Below, one piece after another: positions 1-8,772 of a stretch of DNA of 64,000 nucleotides. The number at the start of each line of letters is the position of its first letter. Within the stretch, counting starts at the first letter, position 1. Source of the DNA: JAXGPP01 sp040766885 (GTDB lineage Bacteria; Planctomycetota; Planctomycetia; Pirellulales; Thermoguttaceae); NCBI GenBank assembly GCA_040766885.1, contig JAXGPP010000027.1:28141-92140 (forward strand). The letters run 5' to 3'. Both the position numbers and the translations under genes were made by a program. The notes beneath the pieces were generated by a model, which was not told where the DNA came from, made no database searches, and saw nothing but the letters and a program-made list of their open reading frames with translations.

Positions 1-487
1 CGGAAGCCCCGGTCACGAGCACATCGCCGCTGTCGGGCGTGACATTATGCCGCTCGAGTGCATCGACACACAAGGCGGCGGTGAGGCCGGCGGTGCCCAA
101 CATCATGCTTTCACGGGCCGTGAGGCCTTCGGGGAGGGGAACGACCCAATCTTGTGGCACGCGGACGTACTCGGCCCACGCGCCCCAGCGGTTGGCGCCG
201 ATGTCGTAGCCCGTGGCGAGCACAGGATCGCCGGGTACGAATTCATAGACGCCGCTTTGAGCCACCACGCCGGCGGCGTCGACGCCGGGGATGTGGGGGA
301 AGATCTTGTTCACACCCGGATTTCCGGTGGCGGCTAGCGCGTCCTTGTAGTTGAGCGAGGAGTAGGCCACGCGGATGAGGACTTCGCCGGCAGGCAATTC
401 GGCCAGAGGGCGATGAGTGAACTCGCCGCGGATGTTGCCGGCATCGTCCTTCGTTACCAGGTAGCAGCGGAATTGCTCGGGAAGCAT
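1..487 (-). CDS. YhdH/AcuI-type zinc-independent quinone oxidoreductase (partial, 3' end outside window)
   Basis: The start ATG is at 487 and the frame stays open to the window edge, giving about 162 residues. The translation matches the N-terminal half of the medium-chain dehydrogenase YhdH/YhfP/AcuI family: the catalytic-domain segment SSLNYKDALAATG near residue 45, then HIPGVDAAG, and the start of the Rossmann fold (DVLVTGAS) at the edge. Characterised members reduce acrylyl-CoA or quinone-like substrates with NADPH in the cytoplasm. It begins 9 bases after the fumC stop on the same strand, so the two are probably co-transcribed. The cofactor domain lies outside the window and the exact substrate cannot be given. 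Confidence 0.85.
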   Translation of the reverse strand, partial: MLPEQFRCYLVTKDDAGNIRGEFTHRPLAELPAGEVLIRVAYSSLNYKDALAATGNPGVNKIFPHIPGVDAAGVVAQSGVYEFVPGDPVLATGYDIGANRWGAWAEYVRVPQDWVVPLPEGLTARESMMLGTAGLTAALCVDALERHNVTPDSGDVLVTGAS

Positions 488-496
488 GGGACGGGC

Positions 497-1921
497 TCAG
501 GCCTGCGGTTTGGTCATCTTCCAGGGGTCGAGGGCATCGTTGAGCTGGTCTTCGGGGAGCACGTTCTTCTCGCGGCAGAGTTCACGAATGGTCTTGCCGG
601 ACTTGAAGGCTTCCTTGGCCAAGGCCGCCGCCTGCTCGTAGCCGATGTACGGATTGAGGCCGGTGACCATCGAAAGGCTCTTCTCGACCGCCGCTTCGCA
701 TGCTTCGGGATTGGCCTCAAGGCCTTCAAGGCATTTTTCCGTGAATGCCTTGGTGCCGTTGGCCAGCAGACGGATGCTTTCGAGGACGGTGTAGCCCATC
801 ACGGGCATCATGATGTTGAGCTGGAACTGGCCGCCGGCGGCGCCCGAGACGGTGATCGTCTGGTCGTTGCCCATTACGCGGGCGGCGACCTGCATCAGGC
901 TTTCGCTCATGACGGGATTGACTTTGCCAGGCATGATTGAGCTGCCGGGCTGGAGATCGGGGAGTTGGATCTCGTAAAAACCGCAGCGCGGCCCGGAGCC
1001 GAGCCAGCGGAGATTGTTGGCCACGTTCATGAGCGTGACCGCCACGGTGCGGAGTTGCCCGTGGCACTCGACCAGGCCGTCGCGCTGGGCGTGGGCTTCG
1101 AAATGGTTGATCGTCTCGCGGAACGGGATGCCGGTCTCGCGGGCCAGCAGTTCGGCGACACGGCGGCCGAATTCGGGATGGGTGTTAATGCCGGTCCCCA
1201 CGGCAGTGCCGCCGGCGGGCAGTTCGAGGACGGCCTGGACCGCGCGGCGCGCGCGTTCGGCCGACAGGTCGAACTGCCGGGAGAAACCGCTGATTTCCTG
1301 GCCGAGCGAAAGGGGCGTGGCGTCGGCGAGGTGGGTGCGGCCGATCTTGAGAATTCCTTGCCACTGGCCAGCCTTGTCGGTCAGCACGTCGCGTGCACGC
1401 ATGAGTGCCGGGATGAGTGTCCGCTGGATCTCCACGGCGGCCGCCACGTGGATCGCGGTGGGGAACATGTCGTTGGTGCTTTGCCCCATGTTGACATGGT
1501 CATTGGGGTGGATCGGCTTGACGGCGGCGAAGCGGTCGCCACCGGCCAGCTCGATCGCGCGGTTGGCGATCACCTCGTTGGCATTCATATTGCTCGAGGT
1601 GCCGGAGCCGGTCTGGTAGATGTCGATCGGGAACTGGTCGTCCAACTTGCCGAGCGCCACCTCGCGGCAGGCGGCCAGAAGGGCCTCGACCTGCTGCCGA
1701 TCGAGCCGGCGCTTGCCCGAACCGGTGAGCTTGCCCAAGTCGTGGTTGGCAGTGGCGGCGGCCCATTTCACGAGCCCCAGGGCATGAATCAATTCGGCGG
1801 GCAGGGGCTGGCCGGAGACAGGAAAGTTCTCGACGGCGCGGTAAGTCTGGGCACCGTAGTAGGCTTGGGCAGGCAGACGGACCTCGCCCATCGAGTCGCG
1901 TTCCACGCGGTAGTCGGTCAT
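497..1921 (-). CDS. fumC: Class II fumarate hydratase
   Basis: The 474-residue product has the usual length of homotetrameric, iron-independent fumarase, which interconverts fumarate and malate in the TCA cycle. The superfamily signature GSSIMPGKVNP is at residues 326-336. The substrate-binding TGSGTSSNMNANE block is near 104-116, and GRTHLADATP (194-203) carries the conserved catalytic-site histidine. The gene starts with ATG. Aspartase and argininosuccinate lyase share the fold, but the overall motif set fits FumC best. The downstream oxidoreductase follows after 9 bases. Confidence 0.95.
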   Translation of the reverse strand: MTDYRVERDSMGEVRLPAQAYYGAQTYRAVENFPVSGQPLPAELIHALGLVKWAAATANHDLGKLTGSGKRRLDRQQVEALLAACREVALGKLDDQFPIDIYQTGSGTSSNMNANEVIANRAIELAGGDRFAAVKPIHPNDHVNMGQSTNDMFPTAIHVAAAVEIQRTLIPALMRARDVLTDKAGQWQGILKIGRTHLADATPLSLGQEISGFSRQFDLSAERARRAVQAVLELPAGGTAVGTGINTHPEFGRRVAELLARETGIPFRETINHFEAHAQRDGLVECHGQLRTVAVTLMNVANNLRWLGSGPRCGFYEIQLPDLQPGSSIMPGKVNPVMSESLMQVAARVMGNDQTITVSGAAGGQFQLNIMMPVMGYTVLESIRLLANGTKAFTEKCLEGLEANPEACEAAVEKSLSMVTGLNPYIGYEQAAALAKEAFKSGKTIRELCREKNVLPEDQLNDALDPWKMTKPQA

Positions 1922-1965
1922 TGGAGCAGTCCCAGGAAACGAAGCGGAGTGTTATTTCGTCTATC

Positions 1966-1993
1966 ATCATAGCGACCCCCCCGGGTTTGAAAA
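1966..1993 (-). promoter_or_regulatory. Candidate sigma70-type promoter for fumC
   Basis: Read on the minus strand, TTTTCA (1993-1988) and TATGAT (1971-1966) are separated by 16 bases, and the -10 lies about 45 bases before the fumC ATG. The -35 is a weak match. The same intergenic stretch also has a TATAAT on the plus strand at 2021-2026, upstream of the 2097 gene, without a convincing -35. Confidence 0.3.
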
Positions 1994-2096
1994 CCGCTGC
2001 CAAATTGATGGGCAGGCCGGTATAATCCAATCGGGGTGGCGGGCGGAACGTGCCTTGACGGGGTGGTAGGAGAAGGGCTTCACTGGAGATCCGGTT

Positions 2097-3698
2097 ATGG
2101 ACAAGCTGCGACGGCAGGTGCGAAGGGCCCAGTGGTGGCTGGGGGTGCAGCGGTTTGTAGGCGGGCTCGGCTGGTGCTGGGCGATCAGCCTGGCAATTGC
2201 GGCCGGCTTGATCGCACTGGACCGCTTCTATCCAATGGGGGTGGAGGAATGGGTGTGGGGCGTCGGTGCGCTGGTCGTGGGGCTGGCGACCGCGATCGCG
2301 TGGTCGATTCTGACCGGCCATGGTTCGCTCGACGCGGCGATCGAGATCGACCGTCGCTTCCATCTCAAGGAGCGGGTGTCGAGCACACTGGCGATGTCGG
2401 ACGACGAACTCGAAACCGAGTCGGGACAGGCGCTGGTGGCAGATGCCGTGAGGCGCGTGGAGCGAATCGATCTGACGGAGCACTTCCGCGTCTCGCCCGA
2501 CCGCCGGTTGCTCTATCCGTTGCTGCCCGGGCTGGCTGCCGTTCTGATCGTTCTATTCGTCCATCCGACGCAGACACCGGCCGTTGTGGCGAATACGGCG
2601 GGGACCAGTCAGCAGGTGAAGAAGACGAGCAAGCAGCTCCAGGGCAAGCTGGTCGAGCAGCGCCGCAAGGCCGAGCAACAAGGGCTGGAAGACGCGAAGG
2701 AGTTGTTCCGGCAGTTGGAGCGGGACATCGAGGGTCTGACCAATCAGACGAAGGCCGAACGCAAGGAGGCGCTGGTCAAGATGAACGACCTCTCCCGGCA
2801 GGTCGCCGAGCGGCGCGATCAACTGGCGGGGGCGGATGCGATCCGCAAGCAGCTCAAGGAACTTGACGATCTCTCCAAGGGCCCGGCCGACCGGATGCTG
2901 GAGGATATCGCAAAGGGGAATTTCGACAAGGCGATTGAGGAACTCAAGAAGCTCAAGTCGGACCTCGAATCGGGGAAGCTCACACCCGAGCAGCAGAAGC
3001 AGCTTGCCCAGCAATTGAACGAGATGAAGAAGAAGCTCGAGGATCTGGCCAAGGCGCAGAAGGACGCGGAAAAGGAACTTGAGGACCGGGTCGAGAAGGC
3101 TCGCCAAGCCGGGCGAGAGGACGAAGCCAATCAGTTGCAGCAGCAGCTCAACGAGCTTCGCCAGCAGGGAAAGCAGATGAACCAGTTGGAGAACCTGGCC
3201 CAAAAACTGGGACAGTGCGCGCAGTGCCTGAACGACGGCAATATGAAGGACGCCGGAGACATGCTCGACCAGCTTCAAGCGGACATGGACGGCTTGCAAC
3301 AGCAGCTTCAAGAGCTGAACATGCTCGACGACGCCATGGAGCAGCTTGCAGACGCGAAGCAACAGATGAATTGCCAAGCGTGCGGCGGGGAGGGGTGCGC
3401 GATGTGCCAGGGCGGCATGGGCATGGGAAAGGGAGAGGGAAGCGGCCTGCGGCCGGAAGCCGAGGATGACGCTAAGTTCTACGACGCAAACACGCCGCAG
3501 AAAATCAATCCGGGTAGTGCTTCCATCGTGGGGGATGCGCCGGGGCCGAATGTGCCGGGCGACGTCCGTCAGCAGATCCAGCAGCAGTACGAGAGTTCGC
3601 AGTCGGAATCGGCCGATCCGCTGGCGACGCAGCCGATGCCGCGGAAGCACCGGCAGCACGCGCTCGAGTACTTTGACCGCTTCCGGGAAGGAAAGTGA
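2097..3698 (+). CDS. Membrane-anchored coiled-coil protein with Cys-rich knuckle
   Basis: The product is 533 residues. Two hydrophobic segments lie in the first 75 residues and a third (LLYPLLPGLAAVLIVLFV) near 140-157. About 270 residues of highly charged, Gln/Lys/Glu-rich heptad-like sequence follow (roughly 165-435). Near 420-435 the motif CQACGGEGCAMC resembles a zinc knuckle of the DnaJ type, followed by Met/Gly-rich sequence and a polar tail. GGAG upstream fits a ribosome binding site for the ATG at 2097. I do not recognise a named family. The architecture suggests an inner-membrane-anchored scaffold with a soluble coiled-coil arm. A function cannot be assigned. Confidence 0.75.
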   Translation: MDKLRRQVRRAQWWLGVQRFVGGLGWCWAISLAIAAGLIALDRFYPMGVEEWVWGVGALVVGLATAIAWSILTGHGSLDAAIEIDRRFHLKERVSSTLAMSDDELETESGQALVADAVRRVERIDLTEHFRVSPDRRLLYPLLPGLAAVLIVLFVHPTQTPAVVANTAGTSQQVKKTSKQLQGKLVEQRRKAEQQGLEDAKELFRQLERDIEGLTNQTKAERKEALVKMNDLSRQVAERRDQLAGADAIRKQLKELDDLSKGPADRMLEDIAKGNFDKAIEELKKLKSDLESGKLTPEQQKQLAQQLNEMKKKLEDLAKAQKDAEKELEDRVEKARQAGREDEANQLQQQLNELRQQGKQMNQLENLAQKLGQCAQCLNDGNMKDAGDMLDQLQADMDGLQQQLQELNMLDDAMEQLADAKQQMNCQACGGEGCAMCQGGMGMGKGEGSGLRPEAEDDAKFYDANTPQKINPGSASIVGDAPGPNVPGDVRQQIQQQYESSQSESADPLATQPMPRKHRQHALEYFDRFREGK

Positions 3699-3707
3699 AC
3701 CGGGTTT

Positions 3708-3959
3708 CTAGCCGTTTAGCCGTTTTGGGATGCTGAACGAGTACAGGCACACGACCAACCCGGTCGACATCAGGCTCCAAGGCGCCCATGGAGCGGGTGC
3801 GACTACCTTCTGCGGCCCCACGGTCGGGGCTTGCGCGAAGAGGGAGGCCTGCTGAGCTACGGGCTCGCGCGAGTTGAGCACAAACTTCTGCACTCCGAGG
3901 CACTGGGCCCCCAAGAGTGCGAGGTAGATGCCGACTGCCAGGAAAAAGCTCTGCCACAC
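3708..3959 (-). CDS. Small two-TM membrane protein
   Basis: This is an 83-residue protein with an N-terminal hydrophobic helix (SFFLAVGIYLALLGAQCLGV), a polar Pro/Ala-rich middle, and a second hydrophobic segment (WSLMSTGLVVCLYSF) ending in a short basic tail, PKRLNG. This arrangement recalls short conserved planctomycete membrane proteins of unknown role. It is convergent with the coiled-coil gene, with only 9 bases between the stops. The hydrophobic pattern, which a shadow frame would be unlikely to give, argues that it is real. Confidence 0.6.
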   Translation of the reverse strand: MWQSFFLAVGIYLALLGAQCLGVQKFVLNSREPVAQQASLFAQAPTVGPQKVVAPAPWAPWSLMSTGLVVCLYSFSIPKRLNG

Positions 3960-4343
3960 GGCTTGGATGCTCCCAGTAAAGGCATGAGTCTGCTATCAGC
4001 TAGCATCGACTTGACAGCCGCGAACCTGGAGTTTCAGAGTCATTCTCGCCCCAAGCATCGGGATTAGCGCGTCCTCTGTATCGGTTTTGCGCAAAATGCG
4101 GACGAGACGATCTCCACAGTTCAACAGTTGCGAGCCAGAGTGTGCTCGTCGGCCGGTTGCGATTGTCTGTCGCCGGCCGGATCCTAGAGCCGTCCCGACG
4201 CGGATTCCAGACCGATCGCGGCATGCGATCGTATCGGTCGCCACGCGGCAAAAATGCCAGAAAACACGGCAATCAACGGCAGCGGGTGAATTCGAACGTG
4301 GTGGCGGTCCGATCCAGGAAAAAGGGATATCATGCGGAAACGG
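3960..4343. other. Intergenic region, no gene seen
   Basis: About 380 bases lie between the start of the small membrane protein gene and the promoter of the PAS-GAF-REC gene. Short open frames on both strands are Arg/Ser-rich and overlap one another, as expected for non-coding GC-rich DNA. I see no RNA gene or repeat. Confidence 0.4.
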
Positions 4344-4372
4344 TTGTTGTACTCGCGGTACCCCGCTATAAT
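4344..4372 (+). promoter_or_regulatory. Sigma70-type promoter of the PAS-GAF-REC gene
   Basis: TTGTTG (4344-4349) and a perfect TATAAT (4367-4372) are separated by exactly 17 bases. Transcription would begin near 4379, giving a leader of about 45 bases to the TTG start at 4426. This is one of the best promoter matches in the window. Confidence 0.65.
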
Positions 4373-4425
4373 TCGTCCGGTACACCACAGTTTCCCACAC
4401 CCCCTGCCGAGGAAGCGAGGGAGCA

Positions 4426-6132
4426 TTGACGGGAAAGCCGCGGATCCTGGTTGTCAGCCAATCCCGGGAGACGGCCGAGCAGTTGCTTGGGACTGCCGCG
4501 GAGCGTTATGACCTGGTGGTGGTGCCGAACGTTCGACGGGCGCTGGTGCGGTTTGCCCGCGAATCGTTCGAGGCGGTGTTCGTTTCGGCGGAGCACCTTC
4601 AGCAGGCCTTTGAGATCGGTCGGCTGCTGCAGAACCAGCAGATTCTGGAAGGCATGCCGGACGGGGTCGTGCTGTTGGACAGCGACAACACGATCCTGTG
4701 GGCCAACGGCCGCTTCCGCGAATGGAGTTCCACGCCGGACATCGCGGGGGCGAATTTCTACAGCGTGCTGGGCAGCCCCGAGATCCTCGGCCCGGACTTC
4801 TGCCCATTCCACACCGCGCTGGCGACTGGTACGGCCAGTTCGTCGACGTTGCGGAGCGGCGAGTGCCGCTACTTCCAGGTCCATGCGTCGCCGTTGCGCG
4901 AGTTGGGCGGCCCGGCGGGTCACCTGATCGTCACGGTGCGCGACGTCACCCGTGAGATGCATCAGCAGCAGAAACTGGCGGCCATCCATCACGCGGGGAT
5001 GACGCTCTCGGATCTCAAGCCAGCGGAACTGCTCGAGATGACCGTGGAGGACCGGATCGAGCTTCTGAAGTCGAACATCCTCCACTATACGAAGGACCTG
5101 CTCAATTTCGACGTCGTCGAGATCCGGCTTCTCGACCAGAAGACAGGGAAGCTGGAACCGCTGCTTTCAGAGGGGATGGAACTGCAAGCGGCGCAGCGCG
5201 AGCTGTATGCCCTGCCGCAGGGTAACGGCGTGACGGGGTTCGTGGCGGCGACCGGCAAGAGTTACCTTTGCGAAGACACGACCGAAGACCCGCTGTATCT
5301 CGAAGGCGCCAAGGGAGCAAAGAGCTCGCTCACCGTGCCGTTGATGTTGCACGACGAGGTGATCGGGACATTCAACGTGGAGAGCCCGGAACCACGGGCT
5401 TTCAGCGAGCCGGACCTGCAGTTTCTGGAGATTTTCACGCGCGACGTGGCAGTAGCGCTCAATACGCTGGAATTGCTGGCCACTGAGAAGGCGAGCACGG
5501 CGGCGGCCAGCGTCGAGGCGATCCACAGCGCCGTGGCACTGCCTGTCGATGAGATCCTCAATGACGCCGTCAACGTGATGGAGCGATACATCGGCCATGA
5601 GCCGGCGGTGGTGGAACGCCTGCAGCGGATTCTGCGCAATGCCCGCGACATCAAGCAGGTGATCCAGAAAGTGGGCGAGACGATGACGCCCACAGTGGCC
5701 CACCCGTTGCCGCCGCAGCGCAAGCGGTCGGAGTTGGAAGGCCGCCGCGTGCTGATCGTCGACGAAGACGCGGCGGTTCGGAGCGCGGCCCACGACCTTC
5801 TGGAACGGGTCGGCTGCATCGTCGAGACGGCGCCCAACGGCGCGCAGGCCATGTCGATGGTCCGCAACAGCGACGCGGGCTACGACGCGGTGATCGCCGA
5901 CATCCGCCTGCCCGATCTGCCGGGTTACCAGTTCATGAGCGAACTGAAGACGATCATGGACATCGAACCGTTGCCGCTGATCCTGATGACCGGGTTTGGT
6001 TACGACCCGGGGCACTCGATCGTCAAAGCGCGACAGGCCGGCCTGCGATTCGTGCTCTACAAGCCGTTCCGCCTTGACCAACTGCTCAGTACGCTGGAGC
6101 AAGTCATGAACGCGCCGCGGGCGGTCGCGTAG
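4426..6132 (+). CDS. PAS-GAF-REC signalling protein (response-regulator type, no kinase core)
   Basis: The 568-residue protein starts with TTG behind a GGAAGCGAGG ribosome binding site. Domains in order: a receiver-like N-terminal fold (RILVVSQSRETAEQL, about 1-70) without an obvious phospho-acceptor; PAS (about 72-180, GMPDGVVLLDSDNTILWANG); GAF (about 210-350); a helical linker resembling a HisKA remnant (about 365-430) but without an H-box; and a C-terminal receiver (about 440-565) with acidic pocket VDED, phospho-acceptor Asp492 in VIADIRLPDLPG, Thr in LMTGFG and Lys in YKPF. No HATPase domain is present, so it cannot be a conventional histidine kinase. It probably integrates a small-molecule signal and receives phosphate from a separate kinase. 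It stands alone with its own promoter. Confidence 0.85.
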   Translation: MTGKPRILVVSQSRETAEQLLGTAAERYDLVVVPNVRRALVRFARESFEAVFVSAEHLQQAFEIGRLLQNQQILEGMPDGVVLLDSDNTILWANGRFREWSSTPDIAGANFYSVLGSPEILGPDFCPFHTALATGTASSSTLRSGECRYFQVHASPLRELGGPAGHLIVTVRDVTREMHQQQKLAAIHHAGMTLSDLKPAELLEMTVEDRIELLKSNILHYTKDLLNFDVVEIRLLDQKTGKLEPLLSEGMELQAAQRELYALPQGNGVTGFVAATGKSYLCEDTTEDPLYLEGAKGAKSSLTVPLMLHDEVIGTFNVESPEPRAFSEPDLQFLEIFTRDVAVALNTLELLATEKASTAAASVEAIHSAVALPVDEILNDAVNVMERYIGHEPAVVERLQRILRNARDIKQVIQKVGETMTPTVAHPLPPQRKRSELEGRRVLIVDEDAAVRSAAHDLLERVGCIVETAPNGAQAMSMVRNSDAGYDAVIADIRLPDLPGYQFMSELKTIMDIEPLPLILMTGFGYDPGHSIVKARQAGLRFVLYKPFRLDQLLSTLEQVMNAPRAVA

Positions 6133-6192
6133 GCCGGTGCGGCCCACGCGGCCGCCCCTCGCCGGCCTGGCGCCGGCTTCAGAAATGCAGGG

Positions 6193-6993
6193 CTATTCGA
6201 GATCGGCCGACGGAACCGGCGCTTCGCTGCGGCGGGCAACGAACAGCATGATGTTCCGAAATCGCGGATTGAGGGTCGAGAGCAGGCGCATGGCCCACGC
6301 GCGGGGATCGGTAGTGCGGCCGCCATCGGCGAGAATGTAGTGCGTCCGGACAGTCGACAGCCCCGCCTGGCGAATCGCTCGCACGACCTCGGCCGCAACG
6401 TATTCGCGGCGGTGGACGTGCTCGCATTCGTAGCTCGTCGAGCGGAACACCAATTCCGGATCGTGCAGGATCGGTCGACCCGCCAGTAGCCGCACCACGC
6501 TGGTCAGTCGGGCGAGGTTCGGGGTGCTCAAGACAAGGTGTCCGCCGGGCCGAAGCCGCTCGGCGACCGCGGCGATGTGATCACGGGGCGCCACGGGGAG
6601 GTGTTCCAACACCTCGAGGCTCAAGGCGAGGTCGAAAGGCTCCCGATCGTCGAGGCGCCAGGCGTTCGCCAGATCGAGTCCCACGGTTCGGAAGCCATGC
6701 CTGGCGTAGTCTTCGCGATGGGCCTCGACAGCCTGGGGAAACTCGATCACCGTGACCTGGGCATCGAACGCGCGCTGGAGCGCCTTCTCCACGTGTGCGC
6801 CGCCCGCCCCGACCGAAAGCACTCGCGCCCCGGGCGCGATATAGCGGGAGCAGATTCGAAAAGTCTCGTAGAAGCGACCCAAGCCGGTCCGGGCATAGGC
6901 TTCGCCGTGTCGCGACATGTGGCGAGCTTCCGCGAGACATTCGCTCGAGAAGCGGCGGTAACCGATCGTTCCGGCAGTAACGCAGCGGCTCAT
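6193..6993 (-). CDS. Class I SAM-dependent methyltransferase
   Basis: The SAM-binding motif I VLSVGAGGAHVEKAL lies near residue 60. Acidic and post-motif blocks (LSLEVLEHLP, RLRPGGHLVLSTPN) are typical of Methyltransf_11/23-type enzymes. The ATG at 6993 is chosen because GGAGG sits seven bases before it; an upstream start at 7035 is possible but lacks this signal. The product is 266 residues. No substrate can be read from the sequence. It lies between the signalling gene (convergent) and the ribosomal cluster. Confidence 0.8.
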   Translation of the reverse strand: MSRCVTAGTIGYRRFSSECLAEARHMSRHGEAYARTGLGRFYETFRICSRYIAPGARVLSVGAGGAHVEKALQRAFDAQVTVIEFPQAVEAHREDYARHGFRTVGLDLANAWRLDDREPFDLALSLEVLEHLPVAPRDHIAAVAERLRPGGHLVLSTPNLARLTSVVRLLAGRPILHDPELVFRSTSYECEHVHRREYVAAEVVRAIRQAGLSTVRTHYILADGGRTTDPRAWAMRLLSTLNPRFRNIMLFVARRSEAPVPSADLE

Positions 6994-7158
6994 CCGTGGC
7001 CCTCCATAGCCCCCACGAGCTGACCTTTCCCCCAAGGGGCCGGAGTATAGCCCCGCGCCCCGCGGCGGGCCAAGTCCATTCGGCGCGGCCAGGAAGGGGA
7101 ACTCGGCGAGGTGCTTCTGCCTGCATGCGCCGGGTGAAAGCCGACGGCGCGAACCGGT

Positions 7159-7587
7159 TCAGGAATAGAGCCCGTCCAGCCCGATGGGCTCGAATGCATC
7201 GCGAAAGTGCTCGATCGTGGGCTTTCCCCGACCGGCAGGCCAAGTGATGGCGATCACATCGAATCGGGCGCGGTATTCCAGCAAACCGTGCCGTTTCAGG
7301 TAGCCGACGGCCGTACGGGTGATCCGGCGCTGCTTTTCGGGCGTGACGGCCTCGGCCGGATGGCCCGCCTCGCCCGATTGGCGGGTTTTGACCTCGATGA
7401 AGACCACCGTCCGACCATCGACGGCCACCAGATCGATCTCGCCCCACTTCGCCCGCACGCCGCGAGCGATGATTTTATACCCCTGGCGGCGGAGGTACCG
7501 AGCCGCCACCGCTTCGCCGCGCTGGCCAAGCGATTGCGGCGGCAGCAGGTTCTCCCACCAATTGCGGAGGGCGATACGGAGGCTCAC
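7159..7587 (-). CDS. yraN: YraN-family (UPF0102) endonuclease-like protein
   Basis: The 142-residue product shows the family hallmarks: LGQRGEAVAARYLRRQG, then KWGEIDLVAVDG and VVFIEVKTRQ, which form the restriction-endonuclease-like E-x-D-x-E-V-K core. The family resembles Holliday-junction resolvases but has no settled biochemical role. The GTG at 7587 is the likely start: it lies just after rplS, and the longer upstream reading overlaps rplS in another frame. The gene closes the ffh-rpsP-trmD-rplS cluster, a position often seen for yraN. Confidence 0.88.
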   Translation of the reverse strand: MSLRIALRNWWENLLPPQSLGQRGEAVAARYLRRQGYKIIARGVRAKWGEIDLVAVDGRTVVFIEVKTRQSGEAGHPAEAVTPEKQRRITRTAVGYLKRHGLLEYRARFDVIAITWPAGRGKPTIEHFRDAFEPIGLDGLYS

Positions 7588-7594
7588 ATCAGTG

Positions 7595-8038
7595 TCACTC
7601 GCCAGCCGGCTTGGCGGCGCGGCGGCGTGCCTTTCCACGGCGTTTGGCGGCCTTCTCGGTGGTGGCTTCGGCTTCCGCCACAGGGCGCTCCACGCGGCGT
7701 TCCTTGAGCCGGACGGCCTTGCCGACACGGTCGCGGAGGTAGTAGAGCTTGGCGCGGCGGACGATGCCGGAGCGTTTCACCTCCACCCGGGCCACCTGGG
7801 GCGAGTGGAGAGGGAACTTTCGCTCAACGCCCTCGCCGGCGACGATGCGGCGGACGGTGAATGTCTCACGGGTGCCCGACCCGCTGCGGGCGATCACCAC
7901 GCCATTGAAGATCTGGATGCGTTCCTTCTCGCCTTCAAGGATTCGCACGTGGACGTCGACCGTATCGCCGATCTGGAACTTCGGCAGTTCGGCCTTCAGG
8001 CTCGCCTGTTCGACGAGGTTGAGAATCTGCTGGCTCAT
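7595..8038 (-). CDS. rplS: 50S ribosomal protein L19
   Basis: The 147-residue product begins MSQQILNLVEQASL. It carries the L19 core FQIGDTVDVHVRILEGEKER, IQIFNGVVIARSGSG, FTVRRI and KLYYLRDRVGKAVRLKE. AAAGGGAG upstream of the ATG at 8038 sets the start. The Ala/Lys/Arg-rich C-terminal tail (about 30 residues) is longer than in E. coli. L19 sits at the subunit interface of the ribosome. It is co-oriented with trmD, 22 bases downstream of its stop. Confidence 0.97.
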   Translation of the reverse strand: MSQQILNLVEQASLKAELPKFQIGDTVDVHVRILEGEKERIQIFNGVVIARSGSGTRETFTVRRIVAGEGVERKFPLHSPQVARVEVKRSGIVRRAKLYYLRDRVGKAVRLKERRVERPVAEAEATTEKAAKRRGKARRRAAKPAGE

Positions 8039-8060
8039 TTGGCTCCCTTTCTTTGTCTTA

Positions 8061-8765
8061 TTACTGGTCTTGCGGCGCCGCATCTCCGAGCAGGTCCGCC
8101 CGGCGTTGCCGAGTGCGCTGGCGGCGATTCTCCTCGCGCCACCGGGCGATCTCCTGGTGGTTGCCGCTCAGCAGGATGGGCGGCACCTCCAGGTCGCGGA
8201 AGACCCTTGGTCGCGTGTATTGGGCAAACTCCAACAGCCGTTCGGGCGTGGAGAAGGAATCGTCACCGCTACTTTGTTCGTCTCCCAAAACGTCCGGCAC
8301 CAGCCGGATCACCGCGTCGATGACCGCCATCGCCGCCACTTCACCCCCGTTGAGCACAAAATCGCCCAGCGAGATCTCATCCGGCTGGAGGATCAGACGA
8401 ATGCGTTCGTCGAACCCTTCATACCGTCCGCACAAGAGCACGATCCGTTCGTGCCCCGCCAGTTCCTCGACAATGCGCTGGTCGAGCGGCCGTCCCTGCG
8501 GCGTGAGCATCACCAGATGCCCTGGATCGCCCTGGAGGGCGCGAACCGTTTCAACAGCCTCGACCACCACGTCAACCTTGAGCACCATGCCCGGCCCGCC
8601 GCCGAAGGGCCGATCGTCGACCGACTGGTGCTTGTCCTTGGACCAATCGCGGGTGTTATGCAACTGGACCGACACCAATCCTCGCTCGATCGCCAGCTTG
8701 AGCAGGCTTTGACCCAGGTAGCCCGAGAAGATCTCGGGGAACAGGGTCAAGACATCAAAGCGCAT
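8061..8765 (-). CDS. trmD: tRNA (guanine-37-N1)-methyltransferase
   Basis: The product begins MRFDVLTLFPEIF, the classic TrmD start. It contains DDRPFGGGPGMVLK, LCGRYEGFDERI and the knot region ISLGDFVLNGGEVAAM. At 234 residues it is close to the family norm. TrmD uses SAM to methylate G37 next to the anticodon and so prevents frameshifting. The ATG at 8765 lies 7 bases after the rpsP stop. Confidence 0.97.
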   Translation of the reverse strand: MRFDVLTLFPEIFSGYLGQSLLKLAIERGLVSVQLHNTRDWSKDKHQSVDDRPFGGGPGMVLKVDVVVEAVETVRALQGDPGHLVMLTPQGRPLDQRIVEELAGHERIVLLCGRYEGFDERIRLILQPDEISLGDFVLNGGEVAAMAVIDAVIRLVPDVLGDEQSSGDDSFSTPERLLEFAQYTRPRVFRDLEVPPILLSGNHQEIARWREENRRQRTRQRRADLLGDAAPQDQ

Positions 8766-8772
8766 CGGGCGA

